Of a stretch of DNA of 64,000 bases, positions 48,276-58,443 are shown piece by piece (the first letter of the stretch is position 1; every line of letters starts with the position of its first letter). A model generated the notes under the pieces. That model was not told the DNA's origin and ran no database searches. It saw only the letters and a list, made by a program, of their open reading frames with translations. The stretch spans positions 1-64,000 of the forward strand of contig NZ_QKSD01000013.1 of NCBI RefSeq assembly GCF_003234085.1. The letters are read 5' to 3'. Origin of the DNA: Curtobacterium sp. MCPF17_052 (lineage in GTDB: Bacteria; Actinomycetota; Actinomycetes; Actinomycetales; Microbacteriaceae). Made by a program: the position numbers and the translations under genes.

Positions 48276-48294
48276 GGTTCCTCCAGGAGCCGTT

Positions 48295-48311
48295 CTCTAC
48301 AACTTGTAGAG
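48295..48311. promoter_or_regulatory. Palindromic operator of ycnI-copC
   Basis: CTCTACAACTTGTAGAG is a perfect 8-1-8 palindrome just upstream of ycnI. Its TACA...TGTA arms recall CopY/BlaI-type operators, although the spacing (3 bases between TACA and TGTA) is one more than in the usual box. A copper- or redox-responsive repressor is plausible. Confidence 0.55.
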
Positions 48312-48459
48312 CAACGCCGCTCACGCTACCAGGCCGACCACGCCCTGGGCGAACGCGGCCGGGGGTCCCCGACTGTGTCACCGGGAGCGGTTAGGCTCGG
48401 TCCACGACGACCTCGTGGACCGCACTGGCGGTGCACGTCGACCAGGGAAGGCCGAGAGC

Positions 48460-49740
<1,281 letters not shown>

Positions 49741-49755
49741 CCGAACGCACCCCGG

Positions 49756-49798
49756 ACACAGGAGCGCGCCCCGTCCTCGACGGGGCGCGCTCCTGTGT
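49756..49798. terminator. Bidirectional terminator after clpX
   Basis: A 20-bp perfect stem (49756-49775 / 49779-49798) with a 3-base loop separates clpX from the convergent peptidase gene. Confidence 0.9.
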
Positions 49799-49816
49799 CG
49801 CGTGGCGACCGCCCGG

Positions 49817-51844
49817 CTACTCCAGCCCGCGGCGACGCAGCAGCGGGCCGACCTCGGCGTCACGGCCGCGGAACTCGCGGTAGGCCTCGAGGGGGTCCTT
49901 CGCGCCGCCGACGCCGAGCAGCAGCCGTGCGAAGCGTTCGCCGGCCTGGCGGGACAGCCCGCCGTGCTCGCGGAACCACTCCACGGTGTCGGCGTCGAGC
50001 ACCTCGCTCCAGATGTACCCGTAGTAGCCGGCGTCGTACCCGCCGGAGAACGTGTGCGCGAAGTAGGTCGACGAGTAGCGGGGCGGGACGGCCGGGGCGT
50101 CGATGCCGGCGGCGACCAGGGCCTCCCGTTCGAACGCCTCGACGTCCGTCACCGCAGCGGCGTCCGCGGCGCTCAACCGGTGCCACGCCTGGTCGAGCAG
50201 CGCGGCGGCCAGGTACTCGGTCGTGCCGAAGCCCTCGTTGAACCCTTCCGAGTTGCTGAGGCCCAGGACGAGCTCTGGCGGCATCGGCGCGCCGGTCTCG
50301 TGGTGCCTGGCGTAGTTCGCCAGGACCGACGGCCACGTGACCCACATCTCGTTCACCTGCGACGGGAACTCGACGAAGTCGCGCTCGACGTTCGTGCCGG
50401 AGAACCGGGGGTACGTCGTCCGGGCGATCAGGCCGTGCAGGGCGTGGCCGAACTCGTGGAACAGGGTCTCGACCTCGTCCTGCGTCAGCAGCGTCGGCGA
50501 GCCGACCGCGGGCTTCGGCACGTTGAGGTTGTTCACGACGACCGGCAGCGTGCCGAGCAGGTGTGACTGCTCCACGACGGGGTTCATCCACGCACCACCG
50601 CGCTTCCCGTCGCGCGTGTACAGGTCGAGCAGGTACAGCCCGACGGGGGCGTCCTGCTCGTCGACCACCTCGAAGACGCGGACCTCCTCGTTGTACCCGT
50701 GCAGGTCATGACGCTCGGTGAAGCGCAGGCCGTACAGGGCTCCTGCGGCATGGAAGACGCCGTCGACCAGGACCCGGTCGGCCTCCAGGTACGGACGGAG
50801 GGCACTGCTGTCGGCGGCGAACTGGGCGCCCCGCAGCACCTCCGTGGCGTACGCCCAGTCCCACGACTCGACGTCGAAGCCGACGGTGCGGGAACGAGCC
50901 TCGCGCTCGTCGCGTGCGTTCGCGACGGCGGCGGTGACGAGCGAGGACAGGAGGCCCGCCACGGCTTCCGGGGTACGGGCCGTCTCGTCCGCGGTGACGA
51001 CCGACGCGTGGTCGCGGAAGCCGAGCAGCTCGGCCCGTTCGGCTCGGAGGCGGACGATGCGGAGCAGGACCGCCCGGTTGTCGAACGCGTTGCCGCGGCG
51101 GCCGCGGGCGAGCGACGCCTCCATGATCCGCTGGCGGAGGCCGCGGTCGGTGAGGGTCGCGAGCCACGGGTGCCCGGTGTACAGCGGCAGGGTGACGAGC
51201 CACCCCTCGAGACCACGGTCGGCGGCGGCTGCCGCGGCGGCGGACTTCGCACCGTCGTCGAGGCCGGCGAGTTCGGCTTCGTCGGTGACGTGCACCGCGG
51301 CGTCGTTGGTGTCCTCGAGCAGGTTGCGTTCGAACGTCGTCGTCAGCGAAGAAAGCTCTTGGTTGACCGCGGTCAGGCGCTCCTTGCCGGCGTCGTCGAG
51401 CCCTGCACCGGCCAGGGTCATCTCGGTCAGCGTGCGTTCGGCCAGACGGCGGTCCTCCTCGGAGCGACCGGGGGTGGCGTCGAGCGCGTCGTGCACGGCG
51501 CGGACCCGGGCGAACAGTCGGCCGTCCAGGACGATCGCGTCGCGGTGTGCGGCGAGGAGCGGGGAGAGCTCGGCCTCGAGGTCACGGAGCTCGTCGGTGG
51601 AGTCGGCCGAGGTGACGGTGGAGAAGACCATCTCGACACGCTGCAGCAGCTGCCCGGCACGCTCGAGCGCGACGAGGGTGTTCTCGAACGTCGGTGGTTC
51701 GGGGTCGGTGGCGATCGCCTCGACCTCTGCGCGGTGTTCGGCCATGCCCGCGTCGAAGGCCGGCCGGTAGTGCTCGGTCCGGACGTCGTCGAACGGGGGG
51801 AGGGCGTAGGGGAGGGTGCTCGGTCCATCGAACGGAGTGGCCAT
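49817..51844 (-). CDS. M3-family metallopeptidase (oligopeptidase/Dcp type)
   Basis: A 675-residue zinc oligopeptidase of the thimet/Dcp family, cytosolic, cleaving short peptides. The zinc motif HEFGHALHG is near residue 463 (EVETLFHEFGHALHGLIART). GGAWMNPVVEQSHLLG, FPSQVNEMWVTWPSVLANYA and TYFAHTFSGGYDAGYYGYIW are also typical. Length matches the family. Whether it is a peptidyl-dipeptidase (Dcp) or an oligopeptidase A cannot be told. The ATG at 51844 is used. It ends against the clpX terminator. Confidence 0.93.
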   Translation of the reverse strand: MATPFDGPSTLPYALPPFDDVRTEHYRPAFDAGMAEHRAEVEAIATDPEPPTFENTLVALERAGQLLQRVEMVFSTVTSADSTDELRDLEAELSPLLAAHRDAIVLDGRLFARVRAVHDALDATPGRSEEDRRLAERTLTEMTLAGAGLDDAGKERLTAVNQELSSLTTTFERNLLEDTNDAAVHVTDEAELAGLDDGAKSAAAAAAADRGLEGWLVTLPLYTGHPWLATLTDRGLRQRIMEASLARGRRGNAFDNRAVLLRIVRLRAERAELLGFRDHASVVTADETARTPEAVAGLLSSLVTAAVANARDEREARSRTVGFDVESWDWAYATEVLRGAQFAADSSALRPYLEADRVLVDGVFHAAGALYGLRFTERHDLHGYNEEVRVFEVVDEQDAPVGLYLLDLYTRDGKRGGAWMNPVVEQSHLLGTLPVVVNNLNVPKPAVGSPTLLTQDEVETLFHEFGHALHGLIARTTYPRFSGTNVERDFVEFPSQVNEMWVTWPSVLANYARHHETGAPMPPELVLGLSNSEGFNEGFGTTEYLAAALLDQAWHRLSAADAAAVTDVEAFEREALVAAGIDAPAVPPRYSSTYFAHTFSGGYDAGYYGYIWSEVLDADTVEWFREHGGLSRQAGERFARLLLGVGGAKDPLEAYREFRGRDAEVGPLLRRRGLE

Positions 51845-51896
51845 CGCCCCAACCTAGCGACGTGCGCGCCACGCCGGGCGCGCGAGCCCCTCGGTC

Positions 51897-52478
51897 CTAG
51901 TGCGTCGCTGCGTCGATGAGCACCGCGGCTGCTCGGCGTGCGTGCACGGCCGCCTCGGTCGTCCCCGCGATCGCCGCGGTGGTCTGCGCTCCCTCGGCGA
52001 GCAGGGCCAGCTGCGACGCGAGTTCCTCCGCCCGGTCAGCGTCGGGGACGGCCCGCGCGGCGATCTCGGCGACGAACCGCTGGAACGAGTCCTTGTGGTC
52101 GCGGGCGATCTCGGCGATCGCGGGGGAGGTCGCGCCGAGCTCACCGAAGGCGTTGATGAAGCCGCAGCCGCGGAACGTCTCGTCCCCGAACCACGACTCG
52201 AGGAAGTCGTACACGGCCAGCAGTTGCGCGCGCGGACCGTCGGCGGCGTCGACCGCGGCCCGGATGCCCTGCTCCCAGAACTCGTGGCGGCCGGCGAGGA
52301 CGGCGGCGATGAGCTGCTCCTTCCCGGGGAACGCGGCGTAGAGCTTCTTCAGCGAGACGCCGGCGGTCGAGCGGATCTCGTCCATGCCGACGGCCTGGAT
52401 GCCGCGCGTGTAGAAGAGCGCGTCCGCCGTCTCGACGATCCGTGCTGCCGTCTCGGGTTCGACCGTGCTCGTCGCCAT
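51897..52478 (-). CDS. TetR-family regulator
   Basis: A 193-residue repressor. The HTH lies at about residues 12-52 (ARIVETADALFYTRGIQAVG and GVSLKKLYAAFPGKEQLIAA), followed by a C-terminal domain with FINAFGELGATSPAIAEIAR. It is divergent from the alpha/beta hydrolase, with two GAACG-N2-CGTTC operators between, so it probably represses both genes. The ATG at 52478 is the start closest to the HTH. Confidence 0.92.
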   Translation of the reverse strand: MATSTVEPETAARIVETADALFYTRGIQAVGMDEIRSTAGVSLKKLYAAFPGKEQLIAAVLAGRHEFWEQGIRAAVDAADGPRAQLLAVYDFLESWFGDETFRGCGFINAFGELGATSPAIAEIARDHKDSFQRFVAEIAARAVPDADRAEELASQLALLAEGAQTTAAIAGTTEAAVHARRAAAVLIDAATH

Positions 52479-52526
52479 GTGCGTGCTCCGTCCACTCAGT
52501 GTCCACCGGCATCCGAGTTGCGCCGG

Positions 52527-52538
52527 GAACGATCGTTC
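52527..52538. promoter_or_regulatory. TetR operator, site 1 (GAACGATCGTTC)
   Basis: A perfect 12-bp palindrome in the divergent tetR/hydrolase gap. The GAACG-N2-CGTTC core recurs at 52560-52577. Confidence 0.75.
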
Positions 52539-52548
52539 TCTAGTGTAG

Positions 52549-53451
<903 letters not shown>

Positions 53452-53496
53452 TTCCTCGGCGATCCCGGTCGGGCGTCCGCGCCTGACCCGACACCG

Positions 53497-53537
53497 AGCC
53501 GGCCTGCACCACGGTGGTCCCGTGCTGCAGGCCGGCT
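53497..53537. terminator. Bidirectional terminator
   Basis: AGCCGGCCTGCA and TGCAGGCCGGCT (12 bp) pair, with an inner CACGG/CCGTG stem, between the convergent hydrolase and small hypothetical gene. Confidence 0.75.
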
Positions 53538-53557
53538 CTCGTCCGCACGCGCGGTGT

Positions 53558-53809
53558 TCAGTCCTCGGACCCAGCGTCGTCCGGGTCCGTCACCTGCGCG
53601 TGCCCGAGCGGGTCGAGGTGGATCGACGTCCCGTCGTCCAGCTCGACCATCGGCTTGCCCTCCAGGAACGTCAGCGTCCAGCGCCACGTCGACGCATCGA
53701 CCGCCTTGGCGGCCAGGTCGTCCTCGACGGCGCGCACGGCGACGACCATCGTCTCGGGCAGTCGCGCGGGTGGTTCCGCGCCGACGTTCCATCTCGTACC
53801 CAACTGCAT
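53558..53809 (-). CDS. Conserved small hypothetical protein
   Basis: An 83-residue soluble acidic protein, starting MQLGTRWNVGAEPPARLPET and ending in an Asp/Glu-rich tail. A helical stretch (MVVAVRAVEDDLAA) is followed by strands WRWTLTFLEGKPMVELDDG. I recall similar sequences in related actinobacteria near valS, but no function. The ATG at 53809 has TGGAGG upstream. It follows valS on the same strand, behind a hairpin. Confidence 0.7.
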   Translation of the reverse strand: MQLGTRWNVGAEPPARLPETMVVAVRAVEDDLAAKAVDASTWRWTLTFLEGKPMVELDDGTSIHLDPLGHAQVTDPDDAGSED

Positions 53810-53850
53810 GCGAGCCTCCAGTCCGTGTCGGGGGAGGGCGCCGCGACGAC

Positions 53851-53888
53851 GGACGCCCCGCCCGTGTCTCCACGGTAACGGGGCGTCC
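53851..53888 (-). terminator. Terminator of valS
   Basis: GGACGCCCCG and CGGGGCGTCC (10 bp) pair, with an inner CCGTG/CACGG stem, 20 bases beyond the valS stop on the minus strand. Confidence 0.7.
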
Positions 53889-53907
53889 GGTGTCCGGTCC
53901 GGGTCGA

Positions 53908-56505
53908 CTAGGCCGAAGGCTGCTCCGCCAGCTCGATCTCGACGACGGCGAACTCGTCGCCGTCGACGAACGACAGGTCCTGGATCCGGCCGACGGCCGC
54001 CAGGTCCACGGCCGCCCGCTCGACGAGTTCACGGACGGCGGTGGGCGCCTGCACGACGGCCCGGGTGACCGGCGTCTTCTGGGACGCCTTCGCCGCGGTC
54101 TTCGCACCACGGATGCCGATCAGTGCCTGACCGACGGCGGCCAGCAGCCCGGTCTCGGCCTGGTCGACCGGCAGGTCGGCACGGACCGGCCAGGAGGCCC
54201 GGTGCACGCTGGTGTCGTGGGTCCAGGCCCACACTTCCTCGGTCGCGTACGGCAGGAACGGCGCCAGCAGGCGGAGCAGCACGTCGATCGCGCCGCGGAG
54301 CGCGAGGACCGCGCTCGCCTGCGTCTCGTGGACCGAGTCGGGGGCGGTGCCGTAGGCACGCTCCTTGACGAGCTCGAGGTAGTCGTCGCAGAACGTCCAG
54401 AAGAACCGCTCGGTGATCTCGAGCGCCCGGGCGTGGTCGTAGGCATCGAACGCGGCCGTGGCCTGGTCGACGACGGTACCGAGCGCGGCGAGCATGTCGA
54501 CGTCGAGTGCCTCGGTGACCCGGTGGGCGCCGGTGGGCAGTTCGAAGCCGTAGACGAACTTCGCCGCGTTGAGGACCTTGATCGCCAGTCGTCGACCGAC
54601 CTTGATCTGCTTCGGGTTCTGCGGGTCGAACGCCGCGTCGGTGCCGAGCTTCGACGAGGCCGCCCAGTAGCGGACCGCGTCGGCGCCGTGTGCCTCGAGG
54701 ACGGACAGCGGTGTGACGACGTTGCCCTTCGACTTCGACATCTTCTTGCGGTCGGGGTCGACGATGAAGCCGGAGATCGACGCGTTCTTCCACGGCACCA
54801 CGTCTGCCTCGAGCTGGCTCCGGAGGACGGTCGTGAACAGCCAGGTCCGGATGATGTCCTGCGCCTGCGGGCGGACGTCGTACGGGTACACCAGGTCGTA
54901 GAGCGCCGGGTCGGTCTCCCACTTGCCGGCGAGCTGCGGGGTGAGGGACGAGGTCGCCCAGGTGTCCATCACGTCGAGTTCGCCCTGGAAGCCACCGGCG
55001 ACACCGCGCTGCGACTCGTCGTACCCGGGGGCGGGGTCGGACGACGGGTCGACGGGCAGCTGCGCCTCGGTCGGGACGATCGGCTGGTCGAAGACCGGGT
55101 TGCCGTCGGCGTCGAGCGGGTACCAGACCGGGATCGGCACGCCGAAGAAGCGCTGGCGCGAGATCAGCCAGTCGCCGGACAGGCCGCCGACCCAGTTCTC
55201 GTACCGGACCTTCATGAAGTCGGGGTGGAACGCGATCTGGTCACCGCGCTCGAGCAGCGTCTTCTTGAGCTGCTCGTCGCGGGCGCCGTTCACAATGTAC
55301 CACTGGCGCGTGGAGACGATCTCGAGCGGCTTGTCGCCCTTCTCGAAGAACTTCACCGGGTGGTTGATCGTCGTGATGTCACCGACCAGCTCGCCGGACT
55401 CAGTGAGGGCGTCCACGACGACCTTCTTGGCGGAGAACACGGTCTTGCCGGCCATCTCGGCGTAGAGCGCACGGCCCTCGGCGGACTCGATCCACTCCGG
55501 CTCGTCGGATCGGACACGACCGTCGAAGCCGATGACCGAGCGGTTCGGCAGCTGCAGTTCGCGCCACCAGACGACGTCGGTGGTGTCACCGAACGTGCAG
55601 ATCATCGCGATGCCCGCGCCCTTGTCCTTCTGCGCGAGGTGGTGTGCGAGCACCGGGACCTCGACGTCGAACAGCGGGGAGCGGACCGTGGTGCCGAAGA
55701 GGTCCTGGAACCGCTCGTCGTCCGGGTGCGCGACGAGGGCGACGCACGCCGGCAGCAGTTCGGGGCGGGTGGTCTGGATGACGACGTCGCCGCTGCCGTC
55801 GCTCTTGTGGAAGGCCAGGCCGTGGTAGGCGCCCGGCATCTCCTTGTCCTCGAGTTCGGCCTGCGCGACCGCGGTCCGGAACGTGACGTCCCAGAGCGTC
55901 GGGGCGTCGGCCTGGTAGGCCTCGCCGCGCTCGAGGTTGCGGAGGAAGGCACGCTGCGCGCTGGCCCGGGAGGTCGCGTCGATCGTGCGGTAGGACTGCG
56001 TCCAGTCGACGGAGAGGCCGAGGGTCCGGAAGAGCTCCTCGAACTGCTGCTCGTCCTGCACGGTCAGCTCGTCGCACAGCTCGATGAAGTTGCGGCGCGA
56101 GATCGGCAGCTGGTCGGCGGCCTTGCTCGACTTGCCGTCACCGCCGGCGAACGGCGGGGCGAAGTCGGGGTCGTAGGGGAGCGACGGGTCGCAGCGGACG
56201 CCGTAGTAGTTCTGCACGCGACGCTCGGTGGGGAGACCGTTGTCGTCCCAGCCCATCGGGTAGAAGACGTGCTTGCCGCGCATCCGCTCGAACCGGGCCT
56301 TGAGGTCGGTGTGCGTGTACGAGAACACGTGACCGATGTGCAGCGAGCCGGAGGCGGTCGGCGGCGGGGTGTCGATCGAGTAGACGGCGGACCGGTCACC
56401 GGCGGCGTCGCGGTCGAACCGGTAGGTGCCGTCCTGCTCCCACTGCGGCCCCCAGACCTGCTCGAGTCCGTCCACCGATGGCTTGTCGGGCATGGGCTTG
56501 GTCAT
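53908..56505 (-). CDS. valS: Valyl-tRNA synthetase
   Basis: An 865-residue class I synthetase that charges tRNA-Val. The HIGH motif is at residues 56-59 (GSLHIGHVFSYTHTDL), and KMSKS is near residue 588 (DRKKMSKSKGNVVTPLSVLE). The connective peptide 1 editing domain has VVIQTTRPELLPACVALVAHP. The anticodon-binding domain follows. A C-terminal coiled coil seems short or absent, consistent with the modest length. ATG at 56505 (MTKPMPDKP) with GGAAGG upstream is preferred to an ATG ten codons earlier. It is divergent from the MHS transporter. Confidence 0.96.
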   Translation of the reverse strand: MTKPMPDKPSVDGLEQVWGPQWEQDGTYRFDRDAAGDRSAVYSIDTPPPTASGSLHIGHVFSYTHTDLKARFERMRGKHVFYPMGWDDNGLPTERRVQNYYGVRCDPSLPYDPDFAPPFAGGDGKSSKAADQLPISRRNFIELCDELTVQDEQQFEELFRTLGLSVDWTQSYRTIDATSRASAQRAFLRNLERGEAYQADAPTLWDVTFRTAVAQAELEDKEMPGAYHGLAFHKSDGSGDVVIQTTRPELLPACVALVAHPDDERFQDLFGTTVRSPLFDVEVPVLAHHLAQKDKGAGIAMICTFGDTTDVVWWRELQLPNRSVIGFDGRVRSDEPEWIESAEGRALYAEMAGKTVFSAKKVVVDALTESGELVGDITTINHPVKFFEKGDKPLEIVSTRQWYIVNGARDEQLKKTLLERGDQIAFHPDFMKVRYENWVGGLSGDWLISRQRFFGVPIPVWYPLDADGNPVFDQPIVPTEAQLPVDPSSDPAPGYDESQRGVAGGFQGELDVMDTWATSSLTPQLAGKWETDPALYDLVYPYDVRPQAQDIIRTWLFTTVLRSQLEADVVPWKNASISGFIVDPDRKKMSKSKGNVVTPLSVLEAHGADAVRYWAASSKLGTDAAFDPQNPKQIKVGRRLAIKVLNAAKFVYGFELPTGAHRVTEALDVDMLAALGTVVDQATAAFDAYDHARALEITERFFWTFCDDYLELVKERAYGTAPDSVHETQASAVLALRGAIDVLLRLLAPFLPYATEEVWAWTHDTSVHRASWPVRADLPVDQAETGLLAAVGQALIGIRGAKTAAKASQKTPVTRAVVQAPTAVRELVERAAVDLAAVGRIQDLSFVDGDEFAVVEIELAEQPSA

Positions 56506-56624
56506 GGCTGCGCCTTCCGTTCGTATGTGCGGCACCGAGTCCGTGATGAGGTGCCTGAGTGTCCCCGCGTGGTGCGGGTGCGGTCCTCAGCGTACCGGTC
56601 GGCCGCGCCGGACAGCCCACCTGC

Positions 56625-56630
56625 TAGGCT
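56625..56630 (+). promoter_or_regulatory. -10 box of the MHS transporter
   Basis: TAGGCT, the same hexamer as before clpX and the response regulator, lies 115 bases before the TTG start. The predicted 108-base leader contains no recognised riboswitch. Confidence 0.45.
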
Positions 56631-56744
56631 TCCGGGGTTTGTCCGGCGAGCGCGGTCCGCAGGACGCCAGTGTCGCTGTCTCGCCGGAAGCCCGGCCGTC
56701 CCGCCGGGAGCCCGAAGGACGCCACAGCACACCGGAGGAACACC

Positions 56745-58349
56745 TTGCCAGCCAACGACACACCGAAGCAGCAGCACGCGGACCGCCCGCTGCGGACGAA
56801 GGGCGCCGTGCGGACGAAGGGGGCCGTGAAGCGTGCCCGACGGAAGCTGACCGAGGACGACGTCACCGTCGTCGAGGAGTCGATGCTCAAGCGTGCCGTC
56901 GCCGCCGCGGCCCTCGGCAACGCGATGGAGTGGTTCGACTTCGGCATCTTCGCCTACCTCACGGTCACGATCTCGCAGGTCTTCCTGCCGGAGGGTGACC
57001 CGGCGTCGAACGTCGTCGCGACCTTCGGCTTCTTCGCGGCCGCGTTCATCGTCCGACCGATCGGCGGCGCCGTCTTCGGTCCCATCGGCGACAGGATCGG
57101 CCGCCAGAAGGTCCTCGCGCTGACGATGATCCTGATGGCCGCCGGCACGCTGATGATCGGCCTGATCCCGTCGTACGACACGATCGGCGTCTGGGCCCCG
57201 ATCCTGCTGCTCGTCGCCCGCTTCGTGCAGGGCTTCTCGACCGGTGGTGAGTACGGCGGTGCCGCGACGTTCATCGCCGAGTACTCGCCGGACAAGCGGC
57301 GCGGGTTCATGGGCTCGTGGCTCGAGTTCGGCACGCTCGCCGGGTACGTGCTGGGCGCCTCGATCGTCACCGGCCTGCAGTTCGGCCTGTCCGAGGACGC
57401 CCTGCTCAGCTGGGGCTGGCGCATCCCGTTCATCATCGCCGGGCCGCTCGGCCTGATCGGCCTGTACCTGCGGCTGAAGCTCGAGGAGACCCCGGCATTC
57501 CAGAAGCAGCAGGAGCAGGCCGCCGAGCGCGAGTCGCAGAAGACGCCGTTCCTCACGCTCTTCGCCGAGAACTGGCGTGCGCTCATCATCTGCATCGGGC
57601 TGGTCCTGGTCTTCAACGTGACCGACTACATGCTGCTGTCGTACATGCCGACCTACCTGGAGCAGAACCTCGGCCAGAACGCCACGTTCGGGCTCATCCT
57701 GATCGTCGTCGTGATGCTGCTCATGATGGTCGTGATCACGTTCGGCGGTCGGCTGTCGGACCGCTTCGGTCGTCGTCCGGTGCTCGCCGCCGGTTGCATC
57801 GGCTTCTTCCTCCTGTCCTGGCCGGCGCTGGGACTCGTCCAGACCGGCACCGGCGTCGGGGTCTTCTCCGGCCTGCTCATCCTGGGCGTGGTCCTGGTGA
57901 CCTTCACGTCGACGATGCCGTCCACCCTGCCGGCGCTGTTCCCGACGATCATCCGCTACGGCGCCCTGGCCATCGCGTTCAACGTGTCGGTGTCGCTGTT
58001 CGGTGGGACCACCCCGCTCGCCACCGCCGCACTCATCAACTGGGCGAAGGACGGCGGCTACGGCTGGGCCGAGGACATCCCCGCCTTCTACCTCATGCTG
58101 GCGGCCGTCATCGGGCTCGTCGCGGTGTACTTCACCAAGGAGACCGCCGCCACGCCGCTCATGGGCTCCGGCCCCACGGTCGGGTCCGAGGACGAGGTCG
58201 CCGGCGTCATCGACGACTACAACGACCCGACCTCGGAGCTCGCACGGTCCGACTGGGCGAAGGAGTTCTCGACGAGCCAGATCCCGGTCGTGACCGGGGA
58301 CGGTCCGGTCGGCGACGGCGCGCAGGACAGGGCACCCGCGGGATCCTGA
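56745..58349 (+). CDS. MFS transporter, metabolite:H+ symporter family (ProP-like)
   Basis: A 534-residue inner-membrane symporter with twelve predicted helices. The MHS hallmarks are ALGNAMEWFDFGIFAYLT, IVRPIGGAVFGPIGDRIGRQ, RFVQGFSTGGEYGGAATFIA and FGGRLSDRFGRRPVLAAG. Related proteins carry proline, betaine, or dicarboxylates. Specificity is not visible. The start is TTG at 56745 with GGAGGAA upstream. The soluble N-terminus (about 60 residues) contains a short tandem RTKGAVRTKGAV. A 60-residue acidic C-terminal tail follows the last helix, as in osmoregulated ProP, but without a clear coiled coil. Confidence 0.93.
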   Translation: MPANDTPKQQHADRPLRTKGAVRTKGAVKRARRKLTEDDVTVVEESMLKRAVAAAALGNAMEWFDFGIFAYLTVTISQVFLPEGDPASNVVATFGFFAAAFIVRPIGGAVFGPIGDRIGRQKVLALTMILMAAGTLMIGLIPSYDTIGVWAPILLLVARFVQGFSTGGEYGGAATFIAEYSPDKRRGFMGSWLEFGTLAGYVLGASIVTGLQFGLSEDALLSWGWRIPFIIAGPLGLIGLYLRLKLEETPAFQKQQEQAAERESQKTPFLTLFAENWRALIICIGLVLVFNVTDYMLLSYMPTYLEQNLGQNATFGLILIVVVMLLMMVVITFGGRLSDRFGRRPVLAAGCIGFFLLSWPALGLVQTGTGVGVFSGLLILGVVLVTFTSTMPSTLPALFPTIIRYGALAIAFNVSVSLFGGTTPLATAALINWAKDGGYGWAEDIPAFYLMLAAVIGLVAVYFTKETAATPLMGSGPTVGSEDEVAGVIDDYNDPTSELARSDWAKEFSTSQIPVVTGDGPVGDGAQDRAPAGS

Positions 58350-58366
58350 CCCGCACCACCCGGCCT

Positions 58367-58401
58367 GGAGGCCCGACCCGCGTCACGTGGGTCGGGCCTC
58401 C
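58367..58401. terminator. Bidirectional terminator with GGAGGCCCGACCC stem
   Basis: A 13-bp perfect stem with a 9-base loop lies between the convergent transporter and ABC ATPase genes. It belongs to the GGAGGCC palindrome family. Confidence 0.85.
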
Positions 58402-58443
58402 GTCGCGTGGGTGGTCGGGTCCGGCACGCCGACGGCGTGACCG

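Noticed and set aside
56637..56744. Long 5' leader of the MHS transporter considered as a riboswitch
   Set aside because: No known riboswitch core or convincing terminator/antiterminator pair is visible.
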